A model generated the notes under the pieces. It did no database searches. It saw only the letters and a list, made by a program, of their open reading frames with translations, and was not told the origin of the DNA. A DNA stretch of 64,000 nt, from contig JADJCM010000002.1 in NCBI GenBank assembly GCA_016703225.1, positions 558,001-622,000 of the forward strand, given 5' to 3'. Source of the DNA: Lysobacterales bacterium. Lineage in GTDB: Bacteria; Pseudomonadota; Gammaproteobacteria; Xanthomonadales; Ahniellaceae. The translations under genes were made by a program, and so were the position numbers. Below are positions 7,540 to 16,338 of this stretch, piece by piece. The number at the start of each line of letters is the position of its first letter. Within the stretch, counting starts at the first letter, position 1.

Positions 7540-8910
7540 ATGTCCCCAGTTACCTTGAATGCCCGCATTTCGCCGATGGGCGGAATGGACATGCTGTCGC
7601 GCCAGGAAGTTGGCCGCCTGCGCGACGCCAGCCACGGTGGACTGCACCAGTTGATGCGTCGCTGTGCGCTCGCGGTGCTCTCCAGCGGCTCCACCTCCGA
7701 CGACCCGCGTGCGTTGCTCGAGCGTTACCCCGATTTCGATATCCAAGTGCACCAGCAGGACCGCGGCGTCAAGCTGGAGTTGCTGAACGCGCCGGGCGAG
7801 GCCTTCGTCGAGGGCGAGATCATCCGTGGCGTCAGCGAACTGCTGTTCGCGGTCGTGCGCGACATCGCCTACGTCGCCAGTGACATCCAGTCTGGCCGCT
7901 TCAATCTGGAGGAGTCGAACGGCATCACCAACGCCGTGTTCGAGATCCTGCGCAATGCGCGCATCCTGCGCCCGCATCTGGACCCGAATCTGGTCGTGTG
8001 CTGGGGTGGCCACTCGATCAAGCGCGACGAGTACGAGTACACCAAGAAGGTCGGCTATCAGCTAGGTCTGCGCGGTCTCGACATCTGCACCGGCTGCGGC
8101 CCGGGAGCGATGAAGGGCCCGATGAAGGGCGCCACCATCGGCCACGCCAAGCAGCGACGGCGCACCAACCGCTACATCGGCATCACCGAGCCTGGCATCA
8201 TCGCTGCCGAGTCGCCGAATCCGATCGTCAACCATCTGGTGATCATGCCCGACATCGAGAAGCGACTCGAAGCCTTCGTGCGCGTGGCGCATGCGATCGT
8301 GGTGTTCCCGGGCGGTGTCGGCACGGCCGAGGAGATCCTGTACCTGCTCGGCATTTTGCTGCATCCGGAGAATGCGGCGATCCCGCTGCCGATGATCCTG
8401 ACCGGCCCGAAGGAATCCGCAGCCTATTTCGAGCAGATCGACGCTTTCCTGAAGCTCGCGCTGGGTGAGGCCGCCGCCGCCAAGTACAGGATCATCATCG
8501 ACGATCCCGGCGAAGTTGCCACGGTCGTCAACTCCGGGATCGAGAAGGTGCGTCGCAACCGCATCACCGAAAAGGACGCGTTCTTCTTCAACTGGTCGCT
8601 GAAGATCGACGACGCCCTGCAGCAGCCGTTCAAACCCACCCACGCCAACATGGCCAGTCTCAAGCTGGACCGCGACCAGGACACCCACGTACTCGCCGCC
8701 GAGCTGCGCCGCGCGTTTTCCGGCATCGTCGCCGGCAACGTCAAGGAAGAGGGCATCCAAGCGATCGAGCAGCACGGCCCCTTCGAGATCCACGGCGAAC
8801 CCGAAATCATGACCGCCCTCGACCGCCTGCTCGCCGCCTTCGTCGCGCAGCAACGCATGAAACTTCCCGGCGGCTCGGGCTATCAGCCGTGCTACCGGGT
8901 TGTTTCGTGA
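7540..8910 (+). CDS. ppnN: pyrimidine/purine nucleotide 5'-monophosphate nucleosidase
   Basis: A 456-residue cytoplasmic enzyme of the PpnN (YgdH) family; the E. coli protein is 454 residues. The family cleaves nucleoside 5'-monophosphates at the N-glycosidic bond, releasing base and ribose 5-phosphate, and is stimulated by (p)ppGpp in E. coli. The central Rossmann-like LOG domain carries the signature PGGVGTAEE with upstream GCGPGAMKGPMKGA. The start ATG 7540 is preceded by AGAGGA at 7523-7528. It follows the cNMP/rhodanese gene. No terminator is obvious in the 130 bases before the pilin genes. Confidence 0.92.
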   Translation: MSPVTLNARISPMGGMDMLSRQEVGRLRDASHGGLHQLMRRCALAVLSSGSTSDDPRALLERYPDFDIQVHQQDRGVKLELLNAPGEAFVEGEIIRGVSELLFAVVRDIAYVASDIQSGRFNLEESNGITNAVFEILRNARILRPHLDPNLVVCWGGHSIKRDEYEYTKKVGYQLGLRGLDICTGCGPGAMKGPMKGATIGHAKQRRRTNRYIGITEPGIIAAESPNPIVNHLVIMPDIEKRLEAFVRVAHAIVVFPGGVGTAEEILYLLGILLHPENAAIPLPMILTGPKESAAYFEQIDAFLKLALGEAAAAKYRIIIDDPGEVATVVNSGIEKVRRNRITEKDAFFFNWSLKIDDALQQPFKPTHANMASLKLDRDQDTHVLAAELRRAFSGIVAGNVKEEGIQAIEQHGPFEIHGEPEIMTALDRLLAAFVAQQRMKLPGGSGYQPCYRVVS

Positions 8911-9040
8911 CGGAGTTCCCGATGCGTGGTGCCTCGCCTCGCCGTTGACCGGGCGGAGTCCCCGTTCGTCGGTCCACTCTTGCCCGGGAATTGCGGCACA
9001 GCTAGCGTAAGAACTGTCGAAAAACCGGTGACTCAACGCC

Positions 9041-9658
9041 ATGCGGACTTTACTCGCCCTTGCAATCGCACCAAGTCGCTCGCGACAGGCAGGCGTCACG
9101 CTGCTGGAGCTGATCGTCACGGTGATTATAGCCGCCATTCTCGTGGCTTTGGCGCTGCCCAGCTTTCAGTCGACAATCAATTCTTCGCGCGTATCCGGGC
9201 CCGCAAATGAAATTGTGTCCACGCTGCAACTGGCGCGCATGGAAGCGTTTCGTCGCGGTGAGCGCACCGTGGTGTGTCGCAGCGAGAACGCCGACACGGC
9301 GGCACCGTCGTGTACGACCAGCGCCGGTAACTGGGGTGGCTGGCTGGCGTTCGTCGATGTCGATGCCAACGGCAACGTCAATGGTACGGATGTGGTGCTG
9401 CGCGCAACGACCGTGAACGCGCCCGCCGTCGTTGTGCCGAGTCCATTGATTTCATCGGGGTCCAACAGCATCGTGTTCCGGGCGGATGGCTTGGCGCGTG
9501 CATCAAGCGGTGCCTTGCTGGTCGCTAAGGTCCGGGTGTGCGTGCCGACGACCACCCCGCCGCAAAACGCTCGAGACGTGGCCATTTCTGGCGGTTCACG
9601 CGTCTCCGTGGCTCGTAGCAATGCTGCGGGCGCCTGCGCAGCCCCCGCGAATTCTTGA
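9041..9658 (+). CDS. fimT: minor pseudopilin FimT/GspH family
   Basis: A 205-residue type IV pilus minor pilin. The prepilin-peptidase site is RQAG|VTLLE with Glu at mature position 5, after an 18-residue leader, and it is followed by a hydrophobic N-terminal helix (LIVTVIIAAILVALALPSF). The C-terminal half fits the GspH/FimT globular domain, including the segment NGNVNGTDVVLR. FimT binds DNA and aids natural transformation in several Xanthomonadales and relatives; that role is inferred here. First gene of the fimT-pilV-pilW-pilX-pilY1-pilE operon. Confidence 0.88.
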   Translation: MRTLLALAIAPSRSRQAGVTLLELIVTVIIAAILVALALPSFQSTINSSRVSGPANEIVSTLQLARMEAFRRGERTVVCRSENADTAAPSCTTSAGNWGGWLAFVDVDANGNVNGTDVVLRATTVNAPAVVVPSPLISSGSNSIVFRADGLARASSGALLVAKVRVCVPTTTPPQNARDVAISGGSRVSVARSNAAGACAAPANS

Positions 9659-9672
9659 TCGCAGGAGATGTC

Positions 9673-10137
9673 ATGAAGCGTATTCGTCCATCCAGAAATC
9701 GAGTCAGGCAGACGGGATCGAGTCTGTTTGAGGTCATGATCGCGGTGTTGGTGTTGTCAACCGGCATGCTTGGCGTGGCCGCAATGCAGGCTATTTCATT
9801 GCGCAACAGCCAGAGTGCGTTCCAGCGCAGCCAAGCCATCTTGTTGGCCTACTCCATCACCGAGGCGATGCGCGCGAATGTGGAAGCTGCGCGGATATCC
9901 CCCGGGTATACGCTGGCTTTGCCCGCGACAGGTTGCTCGGTGCCGCTGGCTGGCAGCACCTTGATTTCGAACGACCTCAACGCTTGGGTCTCCGCGATCC
10001 AGACGACCATGGGTGCCGGTGCTTGTGGAGGTATCTCCTGTACTAGCGGCGTTTGTGAGGTCTCCATTCGGTGGAACGACGAAGGCGGAAGCGGTGGCTC
10101 TGCGGCGCAGGAACTGCACACTCGGAGCTTGCTATGA
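9673..10137 (+). CDS. pilV: type IV pilus minor pilin PilV
   Basis: A 154-residue minor pilin. ATG 9673 is chosen over an in-frame TTG 18 bases earlier because GCAGGAG precedes it. The class III leader ends at QTG|SSLFEVMIAVLVLS, with Glu at mature position 5, and then comes the typical PilV run GMLGVAAMQAISLRNSQSA. Minor pilins of this set form the priming complex at the pilus tip together with PilY1. The stop codon overlaps the pilW start (ATGA). Confidence 0.88.
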   Translation: MKRIRPSRNRVRQTGSSLFEVMIAVLVLSTGMLGVAAMQAISLRNSQSAFQRSQAILLAYSITEAMRANVEAARISPGYTLALPATGCSVPLAGSTLISNDLNAWVSAIQTTMGAGACGGISCTSGVCEVSIRWNDEGGSGGSAAQELHTRSLL

Positions 10138-11168
10138 AGGGTGTCCACCGCATTTTCGATCGTCACGCCGTCGCAGGTCTCAGTCTGGTCGAACTGATGA
10201 TTTCGATCGTTCTCGGGCTGCTCATCACCGGGGCGGCAGTGAGCATGTTCTTGTCCTTCAGCCGCACATATGCCGCCTCGGAAAGCCTGTCTCGATCCCA
10301 GGAAAACGCGAGAGTCGCATTTGAGCTGATGGCGCGCGATCTGCGCGAGGCGGGAACGGTTCCGTGTTCGCGTCACATTCCAGTCACTAATGTGTTGAAC
10401 GGCGCCGGCAGTTCCTGGTGGAATAGCTGGGCCAGCGGCATCGTAGGCCACGACAACGGCGCATTGTCCGGCAGCGTGGCGGGAACCGATGCCATACAGA
10501 CTGTTTCCGGCTCGTCGGGCGCCGCCTATGTAACGAGTCATGTCACGGGCACCGCGACTTTCGGCGTGACGCCCGCGACTCATGGGTTCGTAGCGAATGA
10601 CATCCTGATGGCGTGCAACTACAGCCAGGGCGCGATTTTCCAGATGACGGGTGGCGGCGGCGCGACGGTGATTCACAACAACTCCGGTACTCCAGGGAAC
10701 TGCAGCAGGGGGCTGGGCTTCAAGGTTCCTCCGCTCTGTACCCCGGTGGGCGAGGTGTACCAGTTTCCCGATAACTCGACGCTGGTCCGGCTACAGGCGA
10801 CCCGATGGTACGTCGCTGCCAACGGCCGTGGTGGAAACTCGTTGTTCCGCGTCTCATTGCGAGGATCCTCCATTGCCGCCCCTGAGGAAGTGGTTGAAGG
10901 CGTGGTTGATATGCAGGTCCGTTACTTGACCCCACCATCGGCCAGCTACCGTCCCGCCAATGACAATTCCGCATCTGGAGTTTCCGATTGGTCTGCTGTG
11001 ACCGGTGCCCGGATTTCGCTCATCCTCGCCGGTTCGGAACGCGTAGCAGCAACCGGCGTGCCACAGCCATCTCTGGATACCTGTCACACCGGTTATACCC
11101 CACCGAGTGATGGGCGGGTCTATCGGTGTGTTCAACACACCGTCGCATTGAGGAGTCGAAACAAATGA
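10134..11168 (+). CDS. pilW: type IV pilus minor pilin PilW
   Basis: A 344-residue minor pilin. The ATG at 10134 overlaps the pilV stop. The leader is cleaved at AVAG|LSLVELMIS, followed by a hydrophobic helix and then the PilW-typical SRSQENARVAFELMARDLREAG segment. Length fits the family (about 300-400). Part of the tip-complex operon. The C-terminal end overlaps the pilX start by 4 bases. Confidence 0.9.
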   Translation: MKGVHRIFDRHAVAGLSLVELMISIVLGLLITGAAVSMFLSFSRTYAASESLSRSQENARVAFELMARDLREAGTVPCSRHIPVTNVLNGAGSSWWNSWASGIVGHDNGALSGSVAGTDAIQTVSGSSGAAYVTSHVTGTATFGVTPATHGFVANDILMACNYSQGAIFQMTGGGGATVIHNNSGTPGNCSRGLGFKVPPLCTPVGEVYQFPDNSTLVRLQATRWYVAANGRGGNSLFRVSLRGSSIAAPEEVVEGVVDMQVRYLTPPSASYRPANDNSASGVSDWSAVTGARISLILAGSERVAATGVPQPSLDTCHTGYTPPSDGRVYRCVQHTVALRSRNK

Positions 11169-11722
11169 AGCCGTCTGTGCCCCGTTTTATTCGATACGGT
11201 CGTCAGCGCGGCGCGGCGCTTGTGGTCGTGCTCATCCTTCTGCTGGTGATGACCTGGATGGGCGTGTCCAGCATGCGAGGAACGGCGATGGGCGAGCGTA
11301 TGAGTGCTGGCATATACGACCGCAGCCTCGCTTTCCAAGCTGCCGAAACTGGGTTGCGTGAGGGGGAGGCGCTCCTCAAGGCGAAGACACCGTTGCCGGC
11401 CGCGGGGGCTGGCTGCAGTGCCGGATTGTGCGGTTTGCGTTCAGATCTCATCGCTGGGGATGTGATGCGTTGGGAGGATACGGCGATCGCGTGGCGCGAA
11501 TCTAGCTCTGCTCTTGGGGTTGATAATTCGGGCACGGGGGGCATCGCCGTTGCTCCCGAGTTTCTGGTCGAGCACATGGGCATGGGTGAGAATTCTACCG
11601 GCTGTAGCAAGAAAAAACCGAAGAACGCGCAGTGCGAGTCGCCGCGATACCGTGTTACCGCGCGCAGCAGCGAGGCCGATCGTGCGCGTGTGTTGTTGCA
11701 AGCTCATGTCGCTGCTTACTGA
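11165..11722 (+). CDS. pilX: type IV pilus minor pilin PilX
   Basis: A 185-residue PilX-family protein. ATG 11165 overlaps the pilW stop; an in-frame ATG at 11126 lies inside pilW and is less likely. The prepilin site is RQRG|AALVVVLILLL. Glu5 is replaced by a hydrophobic residue, as is usual in PilX/GspK-type pilins. The motifs AMGERMSAGIYDRSLAFQAAETGLREGE match the PilX N-terminal domain. The C-terminal part has two cysteines (CSKKKPKNAQC) that could form a disulfide. Confidence 0.9.
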   Translation: MKPSVPRFIRYGRQRGAALVVVLILLLVMTWMGVSSMRGTAMGERMSAGIYDRSLAFQAAETGLREGEALLKAKTPLPAAGAGCSAGLCGLRSDLIAGDVMRWEDTAIAWRESSSALGVDNSGTGGIAVAPEFLVEHMGMGENSTGCSKKKPKNAQCESPRYRVTARSSEADRARVLLQAHVAAY

Positions 11723-11734
11723 ACGAGGTGCAAA

Positions 11735-14700
11735 ATGAACCAGATTGCCGTCCTCCGCGAATCCGCAATCGAGCGTCTGATGCGTCGAACCGCGATCAGT
11801 GCCGTAGTTGCGCTGAGCGTCGTGGGTCCCGCTCAAGCCGGTATCGTCATTCCGAACAAACCGTTGCAATCCGGGGCGTCGGTGCCTCCGAATGTGGTGC
11901 TGGCCCTCGATACCTCGGGTTCGATGGGTTATCGCAGTCTACCGAATTACGACATCTCGCTGGGTGGCGGAGGCTTGAGCACCACCGACGATGGGGACAC
12001 CATACCGATCGGCGGTCCGGATGGCACGCGTGAGCTCAGCAACACGACCAACGTCTACGATTTCGACTCCGACAACATCCCCGACGTCTCCTTCCGCACC
12101 TACACCTACAACACGCTGTCGTACAACCCGAACGTTATTTACCAGCCGTGGATGCAGGCGAGCGGTGCACCGATGGCCAGCACGCCCTACAGCGCCGTTT
12201 GGACGGACGGCAGCCACGTCGGTGGGGCGACCGGTACGACCTCGTTGTACGGGTATACGCCCTACTTTCTCGTGCCGAAAGCCGGCGCGACCAACCTGAA
12301 CGACGTGACGCAGTACTACCGCTATCAGTTCACCAACTCCGGCAGCCTTGTGCGGAGCGAGCGCGACGAAGTCAATTCGACGACGACGGTGTTGTACACG
12401 CAGAACGGCCTGTCGGCGACCAGGAACAATTGGACCAACGGCGGCGGTACCGGCGTGACGGCGCCTGCGAACGTGGCCTCCGGTCGTTCCGCGGCATTCA
12501 CTTTGCCGGCGAGCGTGGCGAGCCTTACCGTCCGGTTGACGGGCGGTGACGCCGACGCCAACCTGTATCTTCGCTTCGGGGCATTGCCGACGACTGGAAC
12601 CTACACGCAACGGGCGAGCGGTAGCAGCAGCAACGAGACCATCACGATTGCCAACCCAGCTGCAGGTAACTGGTATGTCGGCGTGCGCGCCGCCAACAAC
12701 GCCAACAGCAATACTTTTTCGAATGTCACGCTCCGGGTGGAGTACACGACGGGTGACCCGGAAACCGGCGTCGCCAGCGTTGGCTGCGCAACGACCACCA
12801 GCGGGTGGGGCTGGCGGCACTGCAGCTACGCGACCCCCACCGGCCGCAGCGAGGCCGATGAACGCCAGAACTACGCGAACTGGTGGTCGTTCCACCGCAC
12901 CCGCATGAAGGCCGCCAAGGCTGGTGCGTCGCGCGCGTTTTCCGAGTTGGGTGGCGATTTCCGTGTCGGCATGGCCGGTTTGGGTTCGATCCCCTTTAGG
13001 ATTCCGGTCGACTCCGATGGCGGTCTGTTCCGTGATCGAACCTCTCCGGTGACGAGTAATCGTACCAATTGGTTCAACAGCCTCTTTTCAATGGATGACA
13101 ATGGGGGCACGCCGTTGCGCAGTGCACTCCAGCGTCTGGGCAACTACTACTCAGAGTCCGGCGCCGGCAATCCCTACAAGGGAACGGGCGTATCCGAGTT
13201 GGCCTGTCGCCAGAACTTCGCGATCCTGACGACCGATGGCTATTGGAACGGAGACGGCGGGTTCACCGGCATGAGCGGCGACGAGGATGCAGGGACCACA
13301 ATTACTGGGCCGAACTCCGCTTCGTACACTTACAGTCCAGTTCGACCCTACTTGGCGGCTGCTGAGAATACGCTTGCCGATGTGGCGATGAACTTCTGGA
13401 AGAAGGACTTGCGCACAACCTTGGACAACGAGGTGCCGACCTCCAATGCCGATCCGGCGTTTTGGCAGCATATGGTCACCTTCGGCATCTCTCTCGGCCT
13501 GCGTGGCGATCTCGAGGATTCGGATCTACCGGCGCTGGAGGCAGGTACCTTGAATTGGCCGGATCCTGGCAGTTCCGATCCGGCGAAAATCGACGACCTC
13601 TGGCACGCCGCGGTCAACGGTCGCGGCAAGTTTGTCGCCGCGACGAATCCGCAGGCGTTCGCTCAAGCACTGCGCTCGGCCCTATCAGCTGTCGTTGAGC
13701 GCACCGCGTCCAACTCCAATCTGTCCGCCAACAGTGCAACACTTGGCACCGACACTCTGCTGTTCCAGGCGAGGTTTACCTCGAATCGCTGGGTTGGCGA
13801 AGTGGACGCCTACGACGTGACAGACACGGGAGCGGCTCTGACTCCAGCGTGGTCGGCCTCGGAGCACATACCTGCCCCCGGTTCTCGCACACTCCTGACT
13901 TGGGACGGTACTGCGGGTGCAGATTTTCCGACGACCGCGCAGGCGAGTTACTTGAATGCGGTCGATGCCGGAGTGACCGACTATCTGCGCGGTGATCAGA
14001 GTCAGGAAATCGCCCATGGCGGCAGTTTCCGGGACCGCTCGCACCTGCTCGGTGACATCGTCCTCAGTTCGCCCTTTTTCTCCGTCGACTCCAACACGAT
14101 TTTCGTGGGTGCCAACGATGGCATGTTGCACGCTTTCAGCGGCGCCACAGGCGAAGAGCAATTCGCCTACGTTCCCGGAGGTGTCGATCTCGCAGCGCTG
14201 CGTTCGCTGTCGTCAGACAGCTATGCCCACGCCTATTTCGTAGATGGCCCTGTGTTCGTCGCGGAGCGCGCGTCGAACGCCGACGACAAGGCCTATTTGG
14301 TTGGCGCGTTGGGGCGCGGCGGAAAGGGGGTGTTCGGGCTGGACGTGACGGATCCAACGAACATCGATGCGAGCCACGTGCTTTGGGACTTCAATCCTAC
14401 CGCGCACGATTTGATGGGCAATGTGCTGGGTCGGCCGTTCATCGCCAAGGCAAACGACGGTTCGACAGCGGTTTTCGTGGCGAATGGGCCCAACAGTACG
14501 AATGACAAGGCTGTGCTCTACGTGCTCAACATGACGAACGGAGCTGTTATCGCCGAAATCGACACCGGCGTGGGTAGCGCAGCCGCGCCAAATGGGCTTT
14601 CTGCGCCCATCGGTTGGGACAGCGACGGCGACGACGACGTCGACACGGTCTATGCCGGTGATTTGCTGGGGAACCTCTGGCGTTTTGATGTCAGCTCCAC

Positions 14701-15130
14701 CTCGCCGAGCAACTGGTTGACTGCTGCGAGCCGCAAGATCTTGCACTCGGCCAAAGACTCTGCTGGCAACGCGCAACCGATCACCGGCGCCCCGGAGATC
14801 GGAATCAGCCCGGTTGACGGCAATGCATGGGTGTTCTTCGGCACCGGGCGTTTGCTCAACTCCGATGACTTGTACAACGTCGACGGAACGGCAAACACAA
14901 AGGTGCAAACTTGGTACGGAATCAAGGATGAGCTGACGACCATCGGAGCACGTGCGGCAAACCTGCAGCAGCGAAATATTGTCTCGATTGGTGCGGTTGA
15001 CGGTAACGTTGTCCGCGGTTTCGAGCCGAACGCAGATCTTCCCGCGGGCAAAAGGGCTGGTTCATCGATCTGGTGGAACCGCCCCTGGCAACCAAGTTGG
15101 GTGAGCGCATCCTCACCGATACGGTGCTGA
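11735..15130 (+). CDS. pilY1: pilus tip adhesin/assembly factor PilY1 (main part, frameshifted before its C-terminus)
   Basis: The ORF encodes 1131 residues. A hydrophobic segment near residues 15-36 serves as signal peptide. A von Willebrand A-like MIDAS (ALDTSGSMGY, DxSxS) lies near residue 50. An inserted beta-sandwich of the bacterial pre-peptidase C-terminal (PPC) type covers about residues 243-340 (DADANLYLRF, GNWYVGVRA). The C-terminal seven-bladed propeller contains the calcium loop DSDGDDDVD near residue 966, followed by DLLGNLWRFDV. The last in-frame residues are foreign to the family: the frame is lost at an A-run at 15050-15053, and the true C-terminus is encoded in the next frame (see following entry). 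With one extra A the protein would have 1244 residues. PilY1 caps the pilus and regulates retraction and adhesion. Confidence 0.88.
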   Translation: MNQIAVLRESAIERLMRRTAISAVVALSVVGPAQAGIVIPNKPLQSGASVPPNVVLALDTSGSMGYRSLPNYDISLGGGGLSTTDDGDTIPIGGPDGTRELSNTTNVYDFDSDNIPDVSFRTYTYNTLSYNPNVIYQPWMQASGAPMASTPYSAVWTDGSHVGGATGTTSLYGYTPYFLVPKAGATNLNDVTQYYRYQFTNSGSLVRSERDEVNSTTTVLYTQNGLSATRNNWTNGGGTGVTAPANVASGRSAAFTLPASVASLTVRLTGGDADANLYLRFGALPTTGTYTQRASGSSSNETITIANPAAGNWYVGVRAANNANSNTFSNVTLRVEYTTGDPETGVASVGCATTTSGWGWRHCSYATPTGRSEADERQNYANWWSFHRTRMKAAKAGASRAFSELGGDFRVGMAGLGSIPFRIPVDSDGGLFRDRTSPVTSNRTNWFNSLFSMDDNGGTPLRSALQRLGNYYSESGAGNPYKGTGVSELACRQNFAILTTDGYWNGDGGFTGMSGDEDAGTTITGPNSASYTYSPVRPYLAAAENTLADVAMNFWKKDLRTTLDNEVPTSNADPAFWQHMVTFGISLGLRGDLEDSDLPALEAGTLNWPDPGSSDPAKIDDLWHAAVNGRGKFVAATNPQAFAQALRSALSAVVERTASNSNLSANSATLGTDTLLFQARFTSNRWVGEVDAYDVTDTGAALTPAWSASEHIPAPGSRTLLTWDGTAGADFPTTAQASYLNAVDAGVTDYLRGDQSQEIAHGGSFRDRSHLLGDIVLSSPFFSVDSNTIFVGANDGMLHAFSGATGEEQFAYVPGGVDLAALRSLSSDSYAHAYFVDGPVFVAERASNADDKAYLVGALGRGGKGVFGLDVTDPTNIDASHVLWDFNPTAHDLMGNVLGRPFIAKANDGSTAVFVANGPNSTNDKAVLYVLNMTNGAVIAEIDTGVGSAAAPNGLSAPIGWDSDGDDDVDTVYAGDLLGNLWRFDVSSTSPSNWLTAASRKILHSAKDSAGNAQPITGAPEIGISPVDGNAWVFFGTGRLLNSDDLYNVDGTANTKVQTWYGIKDELTTIGARAANLQQRNIVSIGAVDGNVVRGFEPNADLPAGKRAGSSIWWNRPWQPSWVSASSPIRC

Positions 15131-15468
15131 TCGGCAAGACACTGCTGGTATCCAGCTACATCCCCATCGCCGACGGCTGCGTGGTTGATGGTCGCGGTTA
15201 TATCAACGCGCTGGATGCATTCACGGGCACCAGCGTCTCGGAAAACTTCTTCGATGTCGATGGCGATGGCGAATTCGACGACGACGTTCTCGGTAGTGGC
15301 AGCAGTGCCGTAGGCGTTGGTTCGGTCGGCACGAGCAGTTCTCCAGGACAAGGCTTGATCATCTCGGATACGCTCTTTCAACCCAAGCCGGTTGGCGCAC
15401 AGGAAGTCGGCATCAACAACCCTGCGAACCGGGGACGCATTTCTTGGCGTGAGTTGATCAAAGAGTAA
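15050..15468 (+). pseudogene. pilY1: detached C-terminal segment of PilY1 (other frame)
   Basis: The frame one base back continues the protein as GWFIDLVEPPLATKLGERIL, then LLVSSYIPIADGCVVDGRGYINALDAFTG, which is the conserved end of the PilY1 propeller (family pattern KKGWxxDL...GERVxTDPxL). Inserting one A into the run AAAA at 15050-15053 gives KKGWFIDL and restores one continuous gene to TAA at 15466-15468. This piece has no ribosome-binding site of its own. It is either a real one-base deletion, a homopolymer sequencing error or a phase-variable site. Confidence 0.8.
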
Positions 15469-15473
15469 GACTG

Positions 15474-15929
15474 ATGAACGCCTCGGATTATGGATGGACG
15501 CTGCGCCGTCGCGCGCAGCCAGGTTGGCTTGATCGTCGCGGCTTTACGCTGATCGAGTTGATGATCGTCGTTGCGATCGTTGCGATTCTTGCAGCGATCG
15601 CCTATCCCAGTTACCTCGATCAGATGGTAAAGACGCGCAGAAAAGCCGCTGCCGGTTGCCTGATGGAGGCGGCGCAGTTCATGGAGCGCTACTACACCGT
15701 CAGGCTGACCTACGCCGGTGCTAATCCAGTGCTGGCGTGCCAGACGGACGTCGCTGCCTCTTATTCGATTCCGGCGCCGGGCACCGCTACTGCTACTGCC
15801 TACACGTTGACTGCAGTCCCCCAAGGGGCGCAGGCGACCCACGACACCGCCTGTGCGACGTTGGGCATCAATCAGGCGGGCGTCAAGACCATTACGGGCA
15901 GCGCATCCTCGGTCGGAAAATGTTGGTAG
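15474..15929 (+). CDS. pilE: type IV pilin PilE-like
   Basis: A 151-residue pilin. The start ATG 15474 lies 5 bases after the pilY1 C-terminal frame ends. A 23-residue leader ends at DRRG|FTLIELMIVVAIVAILAAIAYPSY, the canonical type IV pilin N-terminus with Glu5. The globular part has cysteines (LACQT and DTACATLG, plus the terminal KCW) that could form the D-region disulfide. The family position, last in the minor pilin operon, matches PilE of Pseudomonas and Xanthomonas rather than the major pilin PilA. Confidence 0.9.
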   Translation: MNASDYGWTLRRRAQPGWLDRRGFTLIELMIVVAIVAILAAIAYPSYLDQMVKTRRKAAAGCLMEAAQFMERYYTVRLTYAGANPVLACQTDVAASYSIPAPGTATATAYTLTAVPQGAQATHDTACATLGINQAGVKTITGSASSVGKCW

Positions 15930-16186
15930 CCATTGAAACGCGATTGACTCACCCCAGCGCCTTGCCTCGGGATTGGGTCGTTCGTGCGTAGGCTGGTTTG
16001 TTGAGTGAAACGACCAACGATACGCGGTTGGCCTGCGAATCGTGGTTCTCGGCTGGTTCGTGACAGAAATGAATCGTCGCCGCGAGCCGGATGGATGCCT
16101 GTACCCGAACGGTTCGAGGCGGTGCTTCGTTGTCTTGTGGGCTCGAACAAGTCAGGGTTTGGCTGCGGCCTAGCGTCCATCAAGCC
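15930..16186. other. intergenic stretch without a gene
   Basis: These 257 bases between pilE and the tRNA-Asn terminator hold no convincing coding frame, repeat or RNA. The only structure I see lies at the right end, the terminator of the minus-strand tRNA. No clear terminator follows pilE. Confidence 0.5.
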
Positions 16187-16213
16187 AAAACCCCGCGGTC
16201 TCCCGCAGGGCTT
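16187..16213 (-). terminator. Rho-independent terminator behind tRNA-Asn
   Basis: Read on the minus strand: stem CCCTGCGG, loop GAGA, CCGCGGGG (one G-U pair), followed by TTTT (16187-16190). It starts about 12 bases after the tRNA 3' end. Confidence 0.8.
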
Positions 16214-16222
16214 TGACTTGTC

Positions 16223-16298
16223 TGGCTCCCCGAGCTGGATTCGAACCAGCGACACACGGATTAACAGTCCGTTGCTCTACCGACTGAGCTATCGGGGA
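16223..16298 (-). tRNA. tRNA-Asn (anticodon GTT)
   Basis: The minus strand folds into a full cloverleaf: acceptor TCCCCGA/TCGGGGA, D-arm with GCTCAGTCGGTAGAGC, anticodon loop CTGTTAA (GTT at its centre), T-arm GCTGGTTCGAATCCAGC. CCA is encoded at the 3' end (16223-16225). It lies 40 bases downstream of the stop of the unknown membrane protein gene on the same strand. Confidence 0.97.
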
Positions 16299-16338
16299 AT
16301 TGGAGGGGCGCGCATGATCGTCAGTCCGCGCCGGGCTG

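Noticed and set aside
15047..15060. Programmed -1 frameshift in pilY1
   Set aside because: The run reads C AAA AGG; it is not a dnaX-type X XXY YYZ heptamer, and no strong stimulatory hairpin at the right distance is evident. A simple deletion fits better.
15073..15468. Independent gene starting at GTG 15073
   Set aside because: The product is the conserved C-terminus of PilY1, and the frame is open a few codons upstream to the A-run. No ribosome-binding site precedes 15073.
16305..16338. tRNA cluster around tRNA-Asn
   Set aside because: Only one cloverleaf is present. The flanking sequence has no second acceptor or T-arm.
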